From an uncultured Eggerthella sp. (GTDB lineage Bacteria; Actinomycetota; Coriobacteriia; Coriobacteriales; Eggerthellaceae), in contig UQNZ01000009.1 of NCBI GenBank assembly GCA_900542525.1, positions 1 through 64,000 on the forward strand: a DNA stretch of 64,000 nucleotides, read 5' to 3'. A program made the position numbers and the translations under genes. Numbering within the stretch: position 1 is the first letter of the stretch; every line of letters begins with the position of its first letter. The notes beneath the pieces were generated by a model. It had not been told where the DNA came from. It did not search any database and saw only the letters and a program-made list of their open reading frames with translations. Below, one piece after another: positions 53,026 to 61,172 of the stretch.

Positions 53026-53676
53026 TTAAAGTGAGCGAATCTGATCAGCAAGCCACTCCGCCCATGCATCAACGCCTTTACCATTTGTAGCAGACATCGG
53101 GAAGATGGGAGCAGTAGGATTCAGATTTTTAATGTGCTCGTAAAAGAGCTCTTGGTCGAAATTGAAAACGGGAGCCGTATCGATCTTGTTGAGCACGATA
53201 GCGGATGCCGCCTGGAACACACCAGGATATTTGAGCGGCTTATCATCGCCTTCGGGAACCGAAAGGATCATAGCCTTCATGCTCTCGCCCAGGTCGAAAT
53301 CAGTCGGGCAGACCAAGTTGCCCACATTTTCGATGATGATGAGATCGAGGTTATCCAGATCGAGCACGTCCACCGCACGACGGATCATCGCGCTTTCCAA
53401 ATGGCACGCGCCACCCGTGTTGATCTGCACGGCAGCGATCCCTTGGCTCTTGATCTTCTCGGAATCGACTGAGGAAGCGATGTCGCCTTCGATGACCGCG
53501 ATATTGAATTCATCGCGCAGCGCTTCGATGGTGGCCAAGATCGTAGAAGTCTTGCCTGAGCCGGGAGAAGCAAGCAAGTCGAGCACGAATACCTTCTTCT
53601 CGCGGAACAGCTCGCGATTCTCATCCGCAAGACGGTCGTTCTTATCAAGAATCGGTTTATGGAGATCGATCTGCAT
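53026..53676 (-). CDS. hypB: Hydrogenase/urease maturation GTPase HypB
   Basis: 216 residues from ATG 53676 (MQIDLHKPILDKNDRLADEN), GGAG 7 nt upstream; the longer frame overlaps hypA out of frame and is rejected. G1 FVLDLLASPGSGKTSTI (38-54), GDIASSVDSEKIKSQG, NTGGACHLESAM (the C-x-H Zn/Ni site), ENVGNLVCPTDFDLGE and NKIDTAP. HypB inserts nickel with HypA using GTP. The His-rich N-terminal nickel store found in some species is absent. Downstream of hypA by a 4-nt gap and ending the tatA-tatC-hypA-hypB operon. The window has no [NiFe]-hydrogenase structural gene. Confidence 0.95.
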   Translation of the reverse strand: MQIDLHKPILDKNDRLADENRELFREKKVFVLDLLASPGSGKTSTILATIEALRDEFNIAVIEGDIASSVDSEKIKSQGIAAVQINTGGACHLESAMIRRAVDVLDLDNLDLIIIENVGNLVCPTDFDLGESMKAMILSVPEGDDKPLKYPGVFQAASAIVLNKIDTAPVFNFDQELFYEHIKNLNPTAPIFPMSATNGKGVDAWAEWLADQIRSL

Positions 53677-53680
53677 AGCA

Positions 53681-54118
53681 TTACTCCTTTTCATGTTCGG
53701 AATCGACCGCTTGGTCGGCTTCGCTGCTCTCGTTTTCCTGAGCAGGTTTGGTACTATCGTCTTCTTCATCGGGCAAGTCAACTTCGATGGAAGAAATCTG
53801 CAGCTCCTTACCTTCGAGCAACTGCAAGAAGGGGCTGCCGCATTCCGGGCAGAGCATATGAAAGCGATCGTGTGTGAATTCGTGACCACACTGCGTACAG
53901 ATGCTCTTCGGCTGGATCATCTCCACCTCGAGCGCAGCACCTTCGAAATAATCGTTGTTCTCAGCCAGAGCCTCGAACGCGAACTGGAGCGCGTCTTCGA
54001 TAGCTTCGGTCATAACGCCCACCTGAAGCGAAACCTTGAGCACGCGCTCGGCGCCTGCTTCACGCGCAACGCTTTCGACCGACTCCATAACTCCTGTCAT
54101 GATGCCCAATTCGTGCAT
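53681..54118 (-). CDS. hypA: Hydrogenase nickel incorporation protein HypA
   Basis: 145 residues, ATG overlapping the tatC stop (TAATG). Starts MHELGIM: the His of MHE is the nickel ligand. A zinc motif C-x2-C ... C-x2-C is seen in ICTQCGHEF and LCPECGSPF. HypA hands nickel to HypB/hydrogenase. The length is about 25 more than usual, because of an acidic tail ending SSEADQAVDSEHEKE that carries no motif; it might bind metal loosely. Coupled to tatC, so translation of hypA follows that of the Tat translocase. Confidence 0.94.
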   Translation of the reverse strand: MHELGIMTGVMESVESVAREAGAERVLKVSLQVGVMTEAIEDALQFAFEALAENNDYFEGAALEVEMIQPKSICTQCGHEFTHDRFHMLCPECGSPFLQLLEGKELQISSIEVDLPDEEDDSTKPAQENESSEADQAVDSEHEKE

Positions 54119-55077
54119 TATTCGCCTTTGCTCGATCTATCTGCCGCCGTGCTGGCAGACTGGCTTGTCGCAGGATTGGCCGTTTCAGCTGCTGTGCGCG
54201 CAGGCTTCTTCGAGGGAGCGAGCTCATCTTCGCTTCCCCAAAGGTGCTCATCGAAATCGTGCTTGAGCTGGCGCAATTCTTCACGCGCCTCTTCTGCTTC
54301 TTGCGCCTCGATCTCGGCCTGCTCCGCCTTGGTCTTTGCGCGCTTACGCAACGCAATGCGGGCTACGAGCAGACTTGCTTCATAGAGCAAAACGAGGGCG
54401 GCGAACATGAGACCCATCGTCACTGGCGAAGCATCCGGCGTGACCATGGCCGCGAACACAAGCAAGCCGATATAGACATACCGCCAGCTCTTGCGCAGTT
54501 TATCGTAGGAGATGAGGTTGAACATGACCAGGTAGAACACGATAAGAGGCAGCTCAAAGCCGAACCCGAATCCGATCTCGAACTTGATGATGATATCGAC
54601 CCACCTGCTTGCCTCAGGCATGATGGTGGCGAACCCTGATGCCTGATCAGTAAGCCATTCGAACGCTGGTGGCAAAATGATGAGATAGCAGAAGATGGTG
54701 CCGAGGATGAATAACCCCACACCCGCGATGAAGGTTGGCACGAACCATTTGCGCTCTTTCGGCTTGAGCGCAGGCAGGAAGAACGCCAGGATCTGCCAGA
54801 GGATAAAAGGAGCTGTGGCTACGATCGAAGCCCAGAACGCGATCTGGAAACGCAAGCCGAATGCGTCGAACGCACCGAACACATTCAGAAGCACCTGTCC
54901 ATCTTCGTTAGCCGGAAGATATTCTGCAACAGGCATGAGCATGAACTGCGCGATGGTTGGCGTTGCCAGATAGAAAATAAGACACGAAACGAGCAGCACC
55001 ACCATGATACGCACAAGGCGCATGCGCAGCTCGCCAAGATGCTCCATAAGCGACATGCGCGCCGGTCCAATAGGCAT
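54118..55077 (-). CDS. tatC: Sec-independent protein translocase TatC
   Basis: 319 residues from ATG 55077 (MPIGPARMSLMEHLGELR), with GGAGG upstream; the start sits 2 nt beyond the tatA stop region. TatC family: MEHLGELRMRLVR, VLLNVFGAFDAF and FILWQILAFFLPALKPKE, six membrane helices, and KFEIGFGFGFELPLIVF. The C-terminal cytosolic extension of about 80 residues (RKRAKTKAEQAEIEAQEAEEAREELRQL) is coiled and much longer than in E. coli TatC. Forms the receptor for twin-arginine signal peptides. Operon with tatA, hypA and hypB. Confidence 0.95.
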   Translation of the reverse strand: MPIGPARMSLMEHLGELRMRLVRIMVVLLVSCLIFYLATPTIAQFMLMPVAEYLPANEDGQVLLNVFGAFDAFGLRFQIAFWASIVATAPFILWQILAFFLPALKPKERKWFVPTFIAGVGLFILGTIFCYLIILPPAFEWLTDQASGFATIMPEASRWVDIIIKFEIGFGFGFELPLIVFYLVMFNLISYDKLRKSWRYVYIGLLVFAAMVTPDASPVTMGLMFAALVLLYEASLLVARIALRKRAKTKAEQAEIEAQEAEEAREELRQLKHDFDEHLWGSEDELAPSKKPARTAAETANPATSQSASTAADRSSKGE

Positions 55078-55078
55078 A

Positions 55079-55672
55079 CTAAGCTTCACCTCCCGCAGAA
55101 GAGGAAGATTTAGAACCGGCCTCTTGTTTAGGCTGGGTTGCTTTAGGTTGAGTTGCTTGAGACTGCACCACTTTGGTGGAACCGGAAGCAGGCTTCTGCT
55201 CGCGCACGAATTCCTTGTTCAGCGGCACATTGCCGTAGAGCTCGTCGGCCGAAGGCTTCTTTGCCTGAGCCTCAGCCTTCTTGGCAGCTTCAGCTTTCAT
55301 TTTCTGACGATTCGCATCGATATCTGCTTGCTTTTTCGCATCGACTTCAGCACGCTTCTTCATTTCCGCACGCTCGCGATCATAGCGTGCTTTACGCTCA
55401 GCAAAGGTCTCTTCGTGTTCGCTACGAGCGACCTTTTCCTTCACCTTGCCATGCGCACGATCGATGGCACGTGCTGGATTCTTGAATGGCTCTTCCGCAT
55501 TGGGATCGAACACCTCTTCGCGAATAACGCCATCCATCTCATCTTTTGCTTTTTTGAATTTATTGACGGCCATACCGATAGTCTTGGCGATCTCCGGCAG
55601 CTTATCGGGGCCGAAGATCAGAAAGCCAAAGAGGAGTATGAGGAAAAACTCAAATCCACCGATACCAAACAA
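55079..55672 (-). CDS. tatA: Twin-arginine translocase subunit TatA/TatB
   Basis: 197 residues from TTG 55672 (read as MFGIGGFEFFLILLFGFLIF), with AGAGG 7 nt upstream; the family almost always begins MFGIG or similar, which supports the TTG. The N-terminal membrane helix is followed by GPDKLPEIAKTIGMAVNKFKKAKDEM, the amphipathic helix of TatA/TatB. The long charged tail (HGKVKEKVARSEHEETFAERKARYD and Lys/Ala repeats) is more TatB-like. A single TatA-type subunit often does both jobs in Gram-positives. Ends 2 nt before the tatC start. Confidence 0.88.
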   Translation of the reverse strand: MFGIGGFEFFLILLFGFLIFGPDKLPEIAKTIGMAVNKFKKAKDEMDGVIREEVFDPNAEEPFKNPARAIDRAHGKVKEKVARSEHEETFAERKARYDRERAEMKKRAEVDAKKQADIDANRQKMKAEAAKKAEAQAKKPSADELYGNVPLNKEFVREQKPASGSTKVVQSQATQPKATQPKQEAGSKSSSSAGGEA

Positions 55673-55711
55673 GACGAGGCCTCTTATCTTTTACCAAAAC
55701 CGCCGGCGCTC

Positions 55712-55915
55712 TTACGAGTTGCCGCCGAGGAACATTAATCCAACCGTTGGAATCGAAAGAGCGAGCACCAAAATAACGCATACGACGATGATGCCGACGC
55801 GCTTCAGAAACTCTTTGCGTGCCTGTGCTTCTTTTTGACGGCGCGCACGTTCAAGCGCAGCCTGACGACGCTCTTCAGCCTGTTTAGCGCTTATCTTCTG
55901 CTTTTTTCCAGCCAT
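55712..55915 (-). CDS. Small coiled-coil membrane protein
   Basis: 67 residues, start ATG 55915 (MAGKKQKISAKQAEERRQAA). An N-terminal Lys/Arg/Gln-rich coiled coil (1-37) is followed by one membrane helix (VGIIVVCVILVLALSIPTVG) and a short end LMFLGGNS. No recognised family; such proteins are seen as the first gene of tat operons in related organisms as far as I recall, but this was not checked. Probably the first gene of the tatA-tatC-hypA-hypB unit, 39 nt before tatA. The gap 55916-56042 shows nothing. Confidence 0.7.
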   Translation of the reverse strand: MAGKKQKISAKQAEERRQAALERARRQKEAQARKEFLKRVGIIVVCVILVLALSIPTVGLMFLGGNS

Positions 55916-56042
55916 TTCGATACATCACTTTCCTACGATCACGCCCACTTTACCCTACCGCTTGGCCGCACATAGGCTCGATTCGGTGTGATGTAGCCAA
56001 TCGCAGCGAAGAGGATAGGAAGCCCGCTTTAATTGCTGAGGG

Positions 56043-57407
56043 TTAATCCTGATCAGGTCTGAGCGTATTGCGAATGCTCAAGACGCGTCCGATATTGCGA
56101 GCAACATCGGTGCTATCGACATGCCATTGACCTCGCTCGAAAAGAACATCACCATCGACCATGGTCATCATGATATCGCTGTTAGAAGCCGAGCTGAGCA
56201 ACGTGAAGATCGGGTCATTCGCTGAAGTTTGATGTGCACCGGCGAAGTCGATCGCAATGATGTCTGCCTGCTTACCCACCTCAAGCGAGCCCACCCTGTC
56301 TTCGATACCGAGCACTTTCGCTGCCGAAAGTGTTCCCATCTCAAGCAGGGTTTGGGCGCTGATGAAATCTCGATTGTTCAGCGCGCGCTGGATGAGCAAT
56401 TCGATGCGCATTTCAGTGAATAGATCGCCGAAATCGAGCGAACCAGGTGCACCTGTTGCCAGCCCAACTCGCAGGCCTGCGCGCAGGTATTCATCGACAG
56501 GCGCAACGCCCATGCCAAGCTGTGCATTCAGACTTGGTGTAGCAGCGATGGCAACATCATATTCTTTGAGCTTGTTGATATCGTCATGATTCACGCACAC
56601 GCCATAGATGACCATAACATTATCCGCTTCAAAGCCATCCCAGTTCAGTACATAGTTCACCGGGGTAACGCCTGTGGGCAACCAAGGTGGAAGCTCCATG
56701 AAGCCCGAAAGCTCGAAACGCAAATCGCTCGCGATCGCACGTCCGTTCTTGACGAAGCGATACTCTTCTCGACTGCCCGCAAGACGCATTGCAACTGGCA
56801 GGTTGTGTTCGAGAGCGTACTGCGAAATTGCCTTATAGACGAGCGGATGGCACTGGAACACAGGTGCAGGAGATAAGCCGAATGTTACGCGATCTGATTC
56901 GAGCTTAGATGCCCATTTTTCCAGGTCGTTCAAACCTTTTTTAAGCGAATAGTTGACAAGGTTCTTATCTATCGCCGAAATCTCACGATATACCACCGCA
57001 CGAAGGCCGACTTTGTCAGCCGCTTTCGCTGCAGCGCCTGTTGTAGAGATATCACCCACGGTGGTGATGCCACTTGCAAGCGACTCGAGCGCGCCAAGGT
57101 AAGCGGACTCATATGACTCTTCGGCCGAAAGACGCCTGCGGAGATCGGAGATCTCCTTCATCCATGCCGCGTAAGGAACGTCACTCATAAGCCCACGCAG
57201 AATGGCATCTTCAAGACGCGCGTAGAGATTGATCAAACCAGGACAGATAGCAGCGGTGCCGAAATCGCGCACCTCTTCTTCCGCATAGCGAATGCGCAGC
57301 ATGTCCGCTTTGCCAATGTCGGCGATCTTGCCGTCTTTAACCAGAACAGCGCCGTTTTCGATCGGTGCAGACGAGACGGGTAAAACATGTTGTGCACACA
57401 GCAGCAT
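56043..57407 (-). CDS. Amidohydrolase-fold protein lacking the metal-binding residues (MTA/SAH deaminase-like)
   Basis: 454 residues from ATG 57407 (MLLCAQHVLPVSSAPIENGA), GGAGG upstream. The fold is that of the MTA/SAH deaminase / TrzA-AtzB group: a small beta sandwich (1-55, GAVLVKDGKIADIGKA), then the barrel with CPGLINLYARLEDAILRG, VTPVNYVLNW, LMGTLSAAKVLGIEDRVGSLEVGKQADIIAID. Every metal ligand is replaced: the HxH pair (NTHTHL in active members) reads NLYARL; the His of HxAE reads MRLAGS; the His of LAHC reads VIYGVC; the Asp of TDG reads TGA. The barrel is otherwise intact with no frameshift, so a non-catalytic or otherwise unusual role is likely. Neighbours give no clue. Confidence 0.85.
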   Translation of the reverse strand: MLLCAQHVLPVSSAPIENGAVLVKDGKIADIGKADMLRIRYAEEEVRDFGTAAICPGLINLYARLEDAILRGLMSDVPYAAWMKEISDLRRRLSAEESYESAYLGALESLASGITTVGDISTTGAAAKAADKVGLRAVVYREISAIDKNLVNYSLKKGLNDLEKWASKLESDRVTFGLSPAPVFQCHPLVYKAISQYALEHNLPVAMRLAGSREEYRFVKNGRAIASDLRFELSGFMELPPWLPTGVTPVNYVLNWDGFEADNVMVIYGVCVNHDDINKLKEYDVAIAATPSLNAQLGMGVAPVDEYLRAGLRVGLATGAPGSLDFGDLFTEMRIELLIQRALNNRDFISAQTLLEMGTLSAAKVLGIEDRVGSLEVGKQADIIAIDFAGAHQTSANDPIFTLLSSASNSDIMMTMVDGDVLFERGQWHVDSTDVARNIGRVLSIRNTLRPDQD

Positions 57408-57532
57408 GGCTTCCTCCTGAGATATTAGCTCACGCGATATCTTATCACGTAAACGCGCGCATTCACTGCCATGCACACTCTATATGCATTACTAGCAAGC
57501 TCGGCGGGGAAAGATTCAAGCACGCCTGTTAC

Positions 57533-57688
57533 GATCAGCGGAGAGGGTAAGACACGAGGTTCCCCGCTTCCCTGCTCGCGCATCTGTTTCGCGGACGCGC
57601 TCATGCGTCGCTGCTTCGCTCGGGTTTTATTAAAAACGAATTTTAGTCGGCGAAGAGTCACCTCGCTGCCTTGCCCTCTCCACTGATC
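57533..57688. repeat. MITE-like palindromic element (family A, copy 3)
   Basis: A complete 156-bp copy in the opposite orientation to copies 1 and 2. Ends are GATCAGCGGAGAGGGTAAG and CTTGCCCTCTCCACTGATC, nearly perfect inverted repeats; inside, CGAGGT pairs with ACCTCG. The interior holds GCTTCGCTCGGGTTTTAT and AGTCGGCGAAGAGT. This copy has no module B next to it, so A can exist alone. It fills the 320-bp gap between the amidohydrolase start and the menG stop. Confidence 0.8.
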
Positions 57689-57729
57689 AGGCAAGCGCAT
57701 TGAGCTCATCTCTGTCAGTTGGTGAGGAG

Positions 57730-58506
57730 TTAATTCTTGTGGGCGATATGGACGGCGGCGACGCCGAAGGTGACGTTCGTCCATTCGATATCGGTGAAGC
57801 CCGCATCGCGCAGCATTTGCGCAAAACCTTCCTGGTCAGGAAAAGCCTTGATGGATTTGGCGAGATAGACGAACCCCGATGCATCGCCCGTGCAGATCTT
57901 TCCCCACAGTGGAATGCCGAAACGCAGATAGAGCCGATAACCAAGGCGCATGAGCGGATTGGGGGGCGTGGAGAATTCGAGCACGCAGAGCGCGCCGCCT
58001 GGCTTCAGCACGCGATACATCTCAGAGAGCGCTTGTTCGCGCTTGGGCATGTTGCGAATGCCATAGGACATGGTGATGATATCGAAGCTCTCGTCTTCAT
58101 AGGGAATTTCTTGCCCGTCTACCACTGCGAGCTCAACGGGAACACCGCGGTTCTCTCCCTCTTCGAGACGCTCTTTGGCCACGTCAAGCATGGCAGGAGT
58201 GTAGTCAGAAAGCACGATCTTCGCCGGTTTTTTGCGATTGCAGGCCATAAAAGTAACATCGCCCGTGCCGCCTGCAATATCGAGCAGCTGCGTTTCAGAT
58301 GTGATAGGCGATTTATCGATGAGCGTTTCGAGCCAAGAAATGTATTGGCCGAAACTCGAAAGACGGTTGAAGCGCTCGTAATCCCATGCGATATCGGTGA
58401 AGATCTTCTTCACGCGATCCGACGAGAGCTCCGCAGGAGCACTCTGGCCCGTTGCGGTGTCTATGGAATGTTCGCTTGTCTCGAACTTTGTTGCGCTCAT
58501 TTGCAC
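57730..58506 (-). CDS. menG: Demethylmenaquinone methyltransferase MenG (UbiE)
   Basis: 258 residues from GTG 58506, GAGGG about 5 nt upstream; ATG 58500 (MSATKFETSEHS) is close behind. SAM-dependent C-methylation of demethylmenaquinone, last step of menaquinone synthesis. Motifs: VKKIFTDIAWDYERFNRLSSFGQ, LLDIAGGTGDV (SAM site), VVDGQEIPYEDESFDIITMSYGIRNM and GGALCVLEFSTPPNP. It supports anaerobic respiration, agreeing with the quinone-linked UbiB-like kinase at 28537. A 156-nt gap separates it from the tsaD fusion on the same strand. Confidence 0.94.
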   Translation of the reverse strand: MQMSATKFETSEHSIDTATGQSAPAELSSDRVKKIFTDIAWDYERFNRLSSFGQYISWLETLIDKSPITSETQLLDIAGGTGDVTFMACNRKKPAKIVLSDYTPAMLDVAKERLEEGENRGVPVELAVVDGQEIPYEDESFDIITMSYGIRNMPKREQALSEMYRVLKPGGALCVLEFSTPPNPLMRLGYRLYLRFGIPLWGKICTGDASGFVYLAKSIKAFPDQEGFAQMLRDAGFTDIEWTNVTFGVAAVHIAHKN

Positions 58507-58650
58507 TGTGCCCTCAATTGCCCTTCACGTTTCGAGTCATAACACGGCTCGCTTTCTTGTGCGCAATCTATCGTAGCTATCCGCACAAAGAAAGCAATCG
58601 AAGGTTTTAGGAGCGGCGCGATTACGGGTTGAATAGCTTTCCGGATAAAC

Positions 58651-58673
58651 AGGCTAGTAAGGCTAGTAAGGCT
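58651..58673. repeat. 9-bp tandem repeat over the stop codon of the tsaD fusion
   Basis: AGGCTAGTA occurs twice plus AGGCT (plus strand). In the coding direction CCT TAC TAG is repeated in frame, so a second in-frame TAG follows the first. It is a short duplication at a gene end, like the 11-bp one at hydE. Confidence 0.85.
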
Positions 58674-61134
58674 CATCAAGCGAAACGTGTGCTGCCACAT
58701 CGCAGTCGAAGTCGAAGAACTTGCCGCATTGGTAGCGTTCGAGCGCAACGAGCGCGATCATCGAAGCATTGTCGGTGCACGCCTTCAGCGGAGGCATGGT
58801 CAAACGAACGCCCAGCTCATCGCAGAGATCTTCGTAGGCTTCGCGCAGCTTCGGATTCGCAGCCACTCCGCCACCCAAGCAAAATTCTTTCGCGCCCGTC
58901 TCAACAAGTGCTGCGCGCGCCTTGGCAACCTGCACATCGATGACCGCCTGCTGAAAACTTGCCGCGATATCGGGCATGTTCCACGGCCTGCCGGCTTGCT
59001 GTTCCTTCTGCAGATAGGTGAGCACCGCCGTTTTGAGGCCAGAAAGCGAGAAGGTGTAGTCGCCCGAATGAAGCATCGCACGCGGAAACTTGATCGCGCG
59101 CGGATCGCCCTTCTCCGCGAGCTTCGAGATGAGTGGACCGCCAGGGTATCCAAGCCCGAGCGCCTTCGCCACCTTGTCGAAGGCCTCCCCCACCGCATCG
59201 TCGAGGGTCTGCCCGAGCGTTTCGTATTCGCCCCAGTCCTTCACTTTCACGAGCATGGTGTGTCCACCCGACACGAGCGATACCACCATGGGTGGTTCGA
59301 TATCAGGGCACGCAAGCTTGTTCGCATAGATGTGCCCTTCCAGGTGGTTGACCCCCACCAACGGAAGATCGCAGCTCCATGCGAGCCCCTTGGCGAACGC
59401 AAGGCCCACCACGAGCGCACCTACCAAGCCAGGGGCGTAGGTTGCCGCAACTGCCGAAAGATCCTTCCAGGTAAGGTTGGGGTCTTGAAGCGTTTCGCGC
59501 GCTTGTTCCAGACATTCGAGCGCCACACCTGCGATGGCCTCGATATGCTTACGACTTGCGATCTCGGGCACTACGCCCCCGAAACGCGCATGGAAATCAA
59601 TTTGAGAGGCCACCACATCGGCGACGATCTCGCCTTCGCCGTTGATGATAGCAGCCGCTGTTTCGTCGCACGAAGTTTCGATCGCGAAGATGAGCGTTTC
59701 AGAAGATGGCACGCTCTCGTGCGTGCGGGCGACATCGTTGATCATGAGATCCATGCCTGCCACATCGTGATGCGGCAACGGCAAGGGGCCTTCGTAGATC
59801 ACGGCGTCTTCGCGGTCAGAATAATAGCGGGGACGCACGCCGATGTTCTTCAAACCCAGCTCTTCATAGAAACGGTGCGCTCCTGTGTTCGTGATGCGCA
59901 CCTCAAGCGACATCTCATGCGCACCCAAGTCGCGTGCATCGAGCGCAACTTGCTCGATGAGCGATCGAGCGATACCCGAGCGCCTATAGCGAGGATCGGT
60001 CGCAATCTTCAAGATCTGCACCCCACCATCAACGATCCATCCACCTGCATAGCCGATGAGCGTATCGATTCCGTGTTCGACGGTTCGTTTCGCGGTATCT
60101 GAAGTAAGGAACGCTGCCCACCAGGTGCGATCACTGCGCGGCAGATCGTCGATGATCTGAGCTGCATTCCACGCGTCGCTTCCCATCACGCGCGCCTCGA
60201 GCGCTTCAACTTCGCCGGCCCAAGAAGCATCGAGCGGAACGAAGCGCACTTCGAAGCCTGCGGGAAGTACGGGGCTGCTTTGGCCTTCTGCGCGAGCTGG
60301 CTCTGCAGGGCTGCTCACGCAACAACCTTCGTTGGGATCCGCCACTCCCACGCGCAACTCCTGCGCACGCTCTGCGCCTTCTGGCATCTTCGCTAGCTTG
60401 ATACGCTCGTGCTCTTCAGCATCGGAAAGGCGCGTATAGACTGGCAACAGCGCAAGCGGGTTGCCCAACGCTTTATCATCGGGATCGAAGGCGCCATCGC
60501 GCCAAGCGGCTTCAATGCAGCGCAACAAACCAGCGCCCGTGGGATGCCAGTCGCTTTCGGGCGCAAGCGTACCGAAGGGTGCGAACAGCTCAGCGAACTT
60601 GCCGAGCGCATCGCCCGTGATGATCTGAGTTTCCGTGGAGGCTCCTAGCCATTCCTTCGCTGCCTCGGCCTTGATGACGAAATCGGCATTTTGACGCACG
60701 GGACCTTCGTCGTTCAGCATATAGCGCACGGGATAGACCTCTTTGCGCATCGCATCGCCAAGAACGACCACTTCGCCACGCACGCCCTTCGCCCATTGAT
60801 CCCATGCCTGCGCATCGAGCGTGGAGACACCGAAAAGCGGCAGGTCCATACCAAGCGCGATGCCTTTGGCGGTTGCCGTGCAGATACGCACACCCGTGAA
60901 CGAACCCGGACCACGGCCGCAAGCTACACAGGCGAGCGCGCTCTTGACCACCCCTGCCGTTGCGAGCACGGCATCGATCTTCGCGATGAGCTTAGTATTC
61001 GAAGCACGAAATGCGGGTGTTTCGCACGATGCGAGCACCTTTATCGTGGCGGTTTCGCGCTCGAGCTTCCCCACACCAACAGCGATGACCTCGTTGGCAG
61101 TATCGAAGGCAAGTATGTAGTTCTTCTGGGACAC
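58663..61134 (-). CDS. tsaD: TsaB-RimI-TsaD three-domain fusion (tRNA t6A synthesis and N-acetyltransferase)
   Basis: 823 residues from GTG 61134 (VSQKNYILAFDTAN), with AGAAGGA 7 nt upstream; the open frame to 61320 is not supported. About 1-235 is TsaB (ILAFDTANEV, ACGRGPGSFTGVRICTATAKG). A variable linker follows (about 235-310). About 310-465 is a RimI-type GNAT (ILKIATDPRYRRSGIARSLIEQVALDA, RFYEELGLKNIG). About 480-823 is TsaD (IFAIETSCDETAAAI, GVNHLEGHIYANKL with the metal-binding HxEGH, LVSGGHTML, GYPGGPLISKLA, GGGVAANPKLREA). TsaB, TsaD and TsaE make N6-threonylcarbamoyladenosine at A37 of tRNA; RimI acetylates ribosomal protein S18 or others. tsaE lies just upstream (38 nt) on the same strand. 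Confidence 0.95.
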   Translation of the reverse strand: MSQKNYILAFDTANEVIAVGVGKLERETATIKVLASCETPAFRASNTKLIAKIDAVLATAGVVKSALACVACGRGPGSFTGVRICTATAKGIALGMDLPLFGVSTLDAQAWDQWAKGVRGEVVVLGDAMRKEVYPVRYMLNDEGPVRQNADFVIKAEAAKEWLGASTETQIITGDALGKFAELFAPFGTLAPESDWHPTGAGLLRCIEAAWRDGAFDPDDKALGNPLALLPVYTRLSDAEEHERIKLAKMPEGAERAQELRVGVADPNEGCCVSSPAEPARAEGQSSPVLPAGFEVRFVPLDASWAGEVEALEARVMGSDAWNAAQIIDDLPRSDRTWWAAFLTSDTAKRTVEHGIDTLIGYAGGWIVDGGVQILKIATDPRYRRSGIARSLIEQVALDARDLGAHEMSLEVRITNTGAHRFYEELGLKNIGVRPRYYSDREDAVIYEGPLPLPHHDVAGMDLMINDVARTHESVPSSETLIFAIETSCDETAAAIINGEGEIVADVVASQIDFHARFGGVVPEIASRKHIEAIAGVALECLEQARETLQDPNLTWKDLSAVAATYAPGLVGALVVGLAFAKGLAWSCDLPLVGVNHLEGHIYANKLACPDIEPPMVVSLVSGGHTMLVKVKDWGEYETLGQTLDDAVGEAFDKVAKALGLGYPGGPLISKLAEKGDPRAIKFPRAMLHSGDYTFSLSGLKTAVLTYLQKEQQAGRPWNMPDIAASFQQAVIDVQVAKARAALVETGAKEFCLGGGVAANPKLREAYEDLCDELGVRLTMPPLKACTDNASMIALVALERYQCGKFFDFDCDVAAHVSLDEPY

Positions 61135-61172
61135 TGTGCATCCTTCTCGCTTCACTCTAGGTGCCTCATCGC

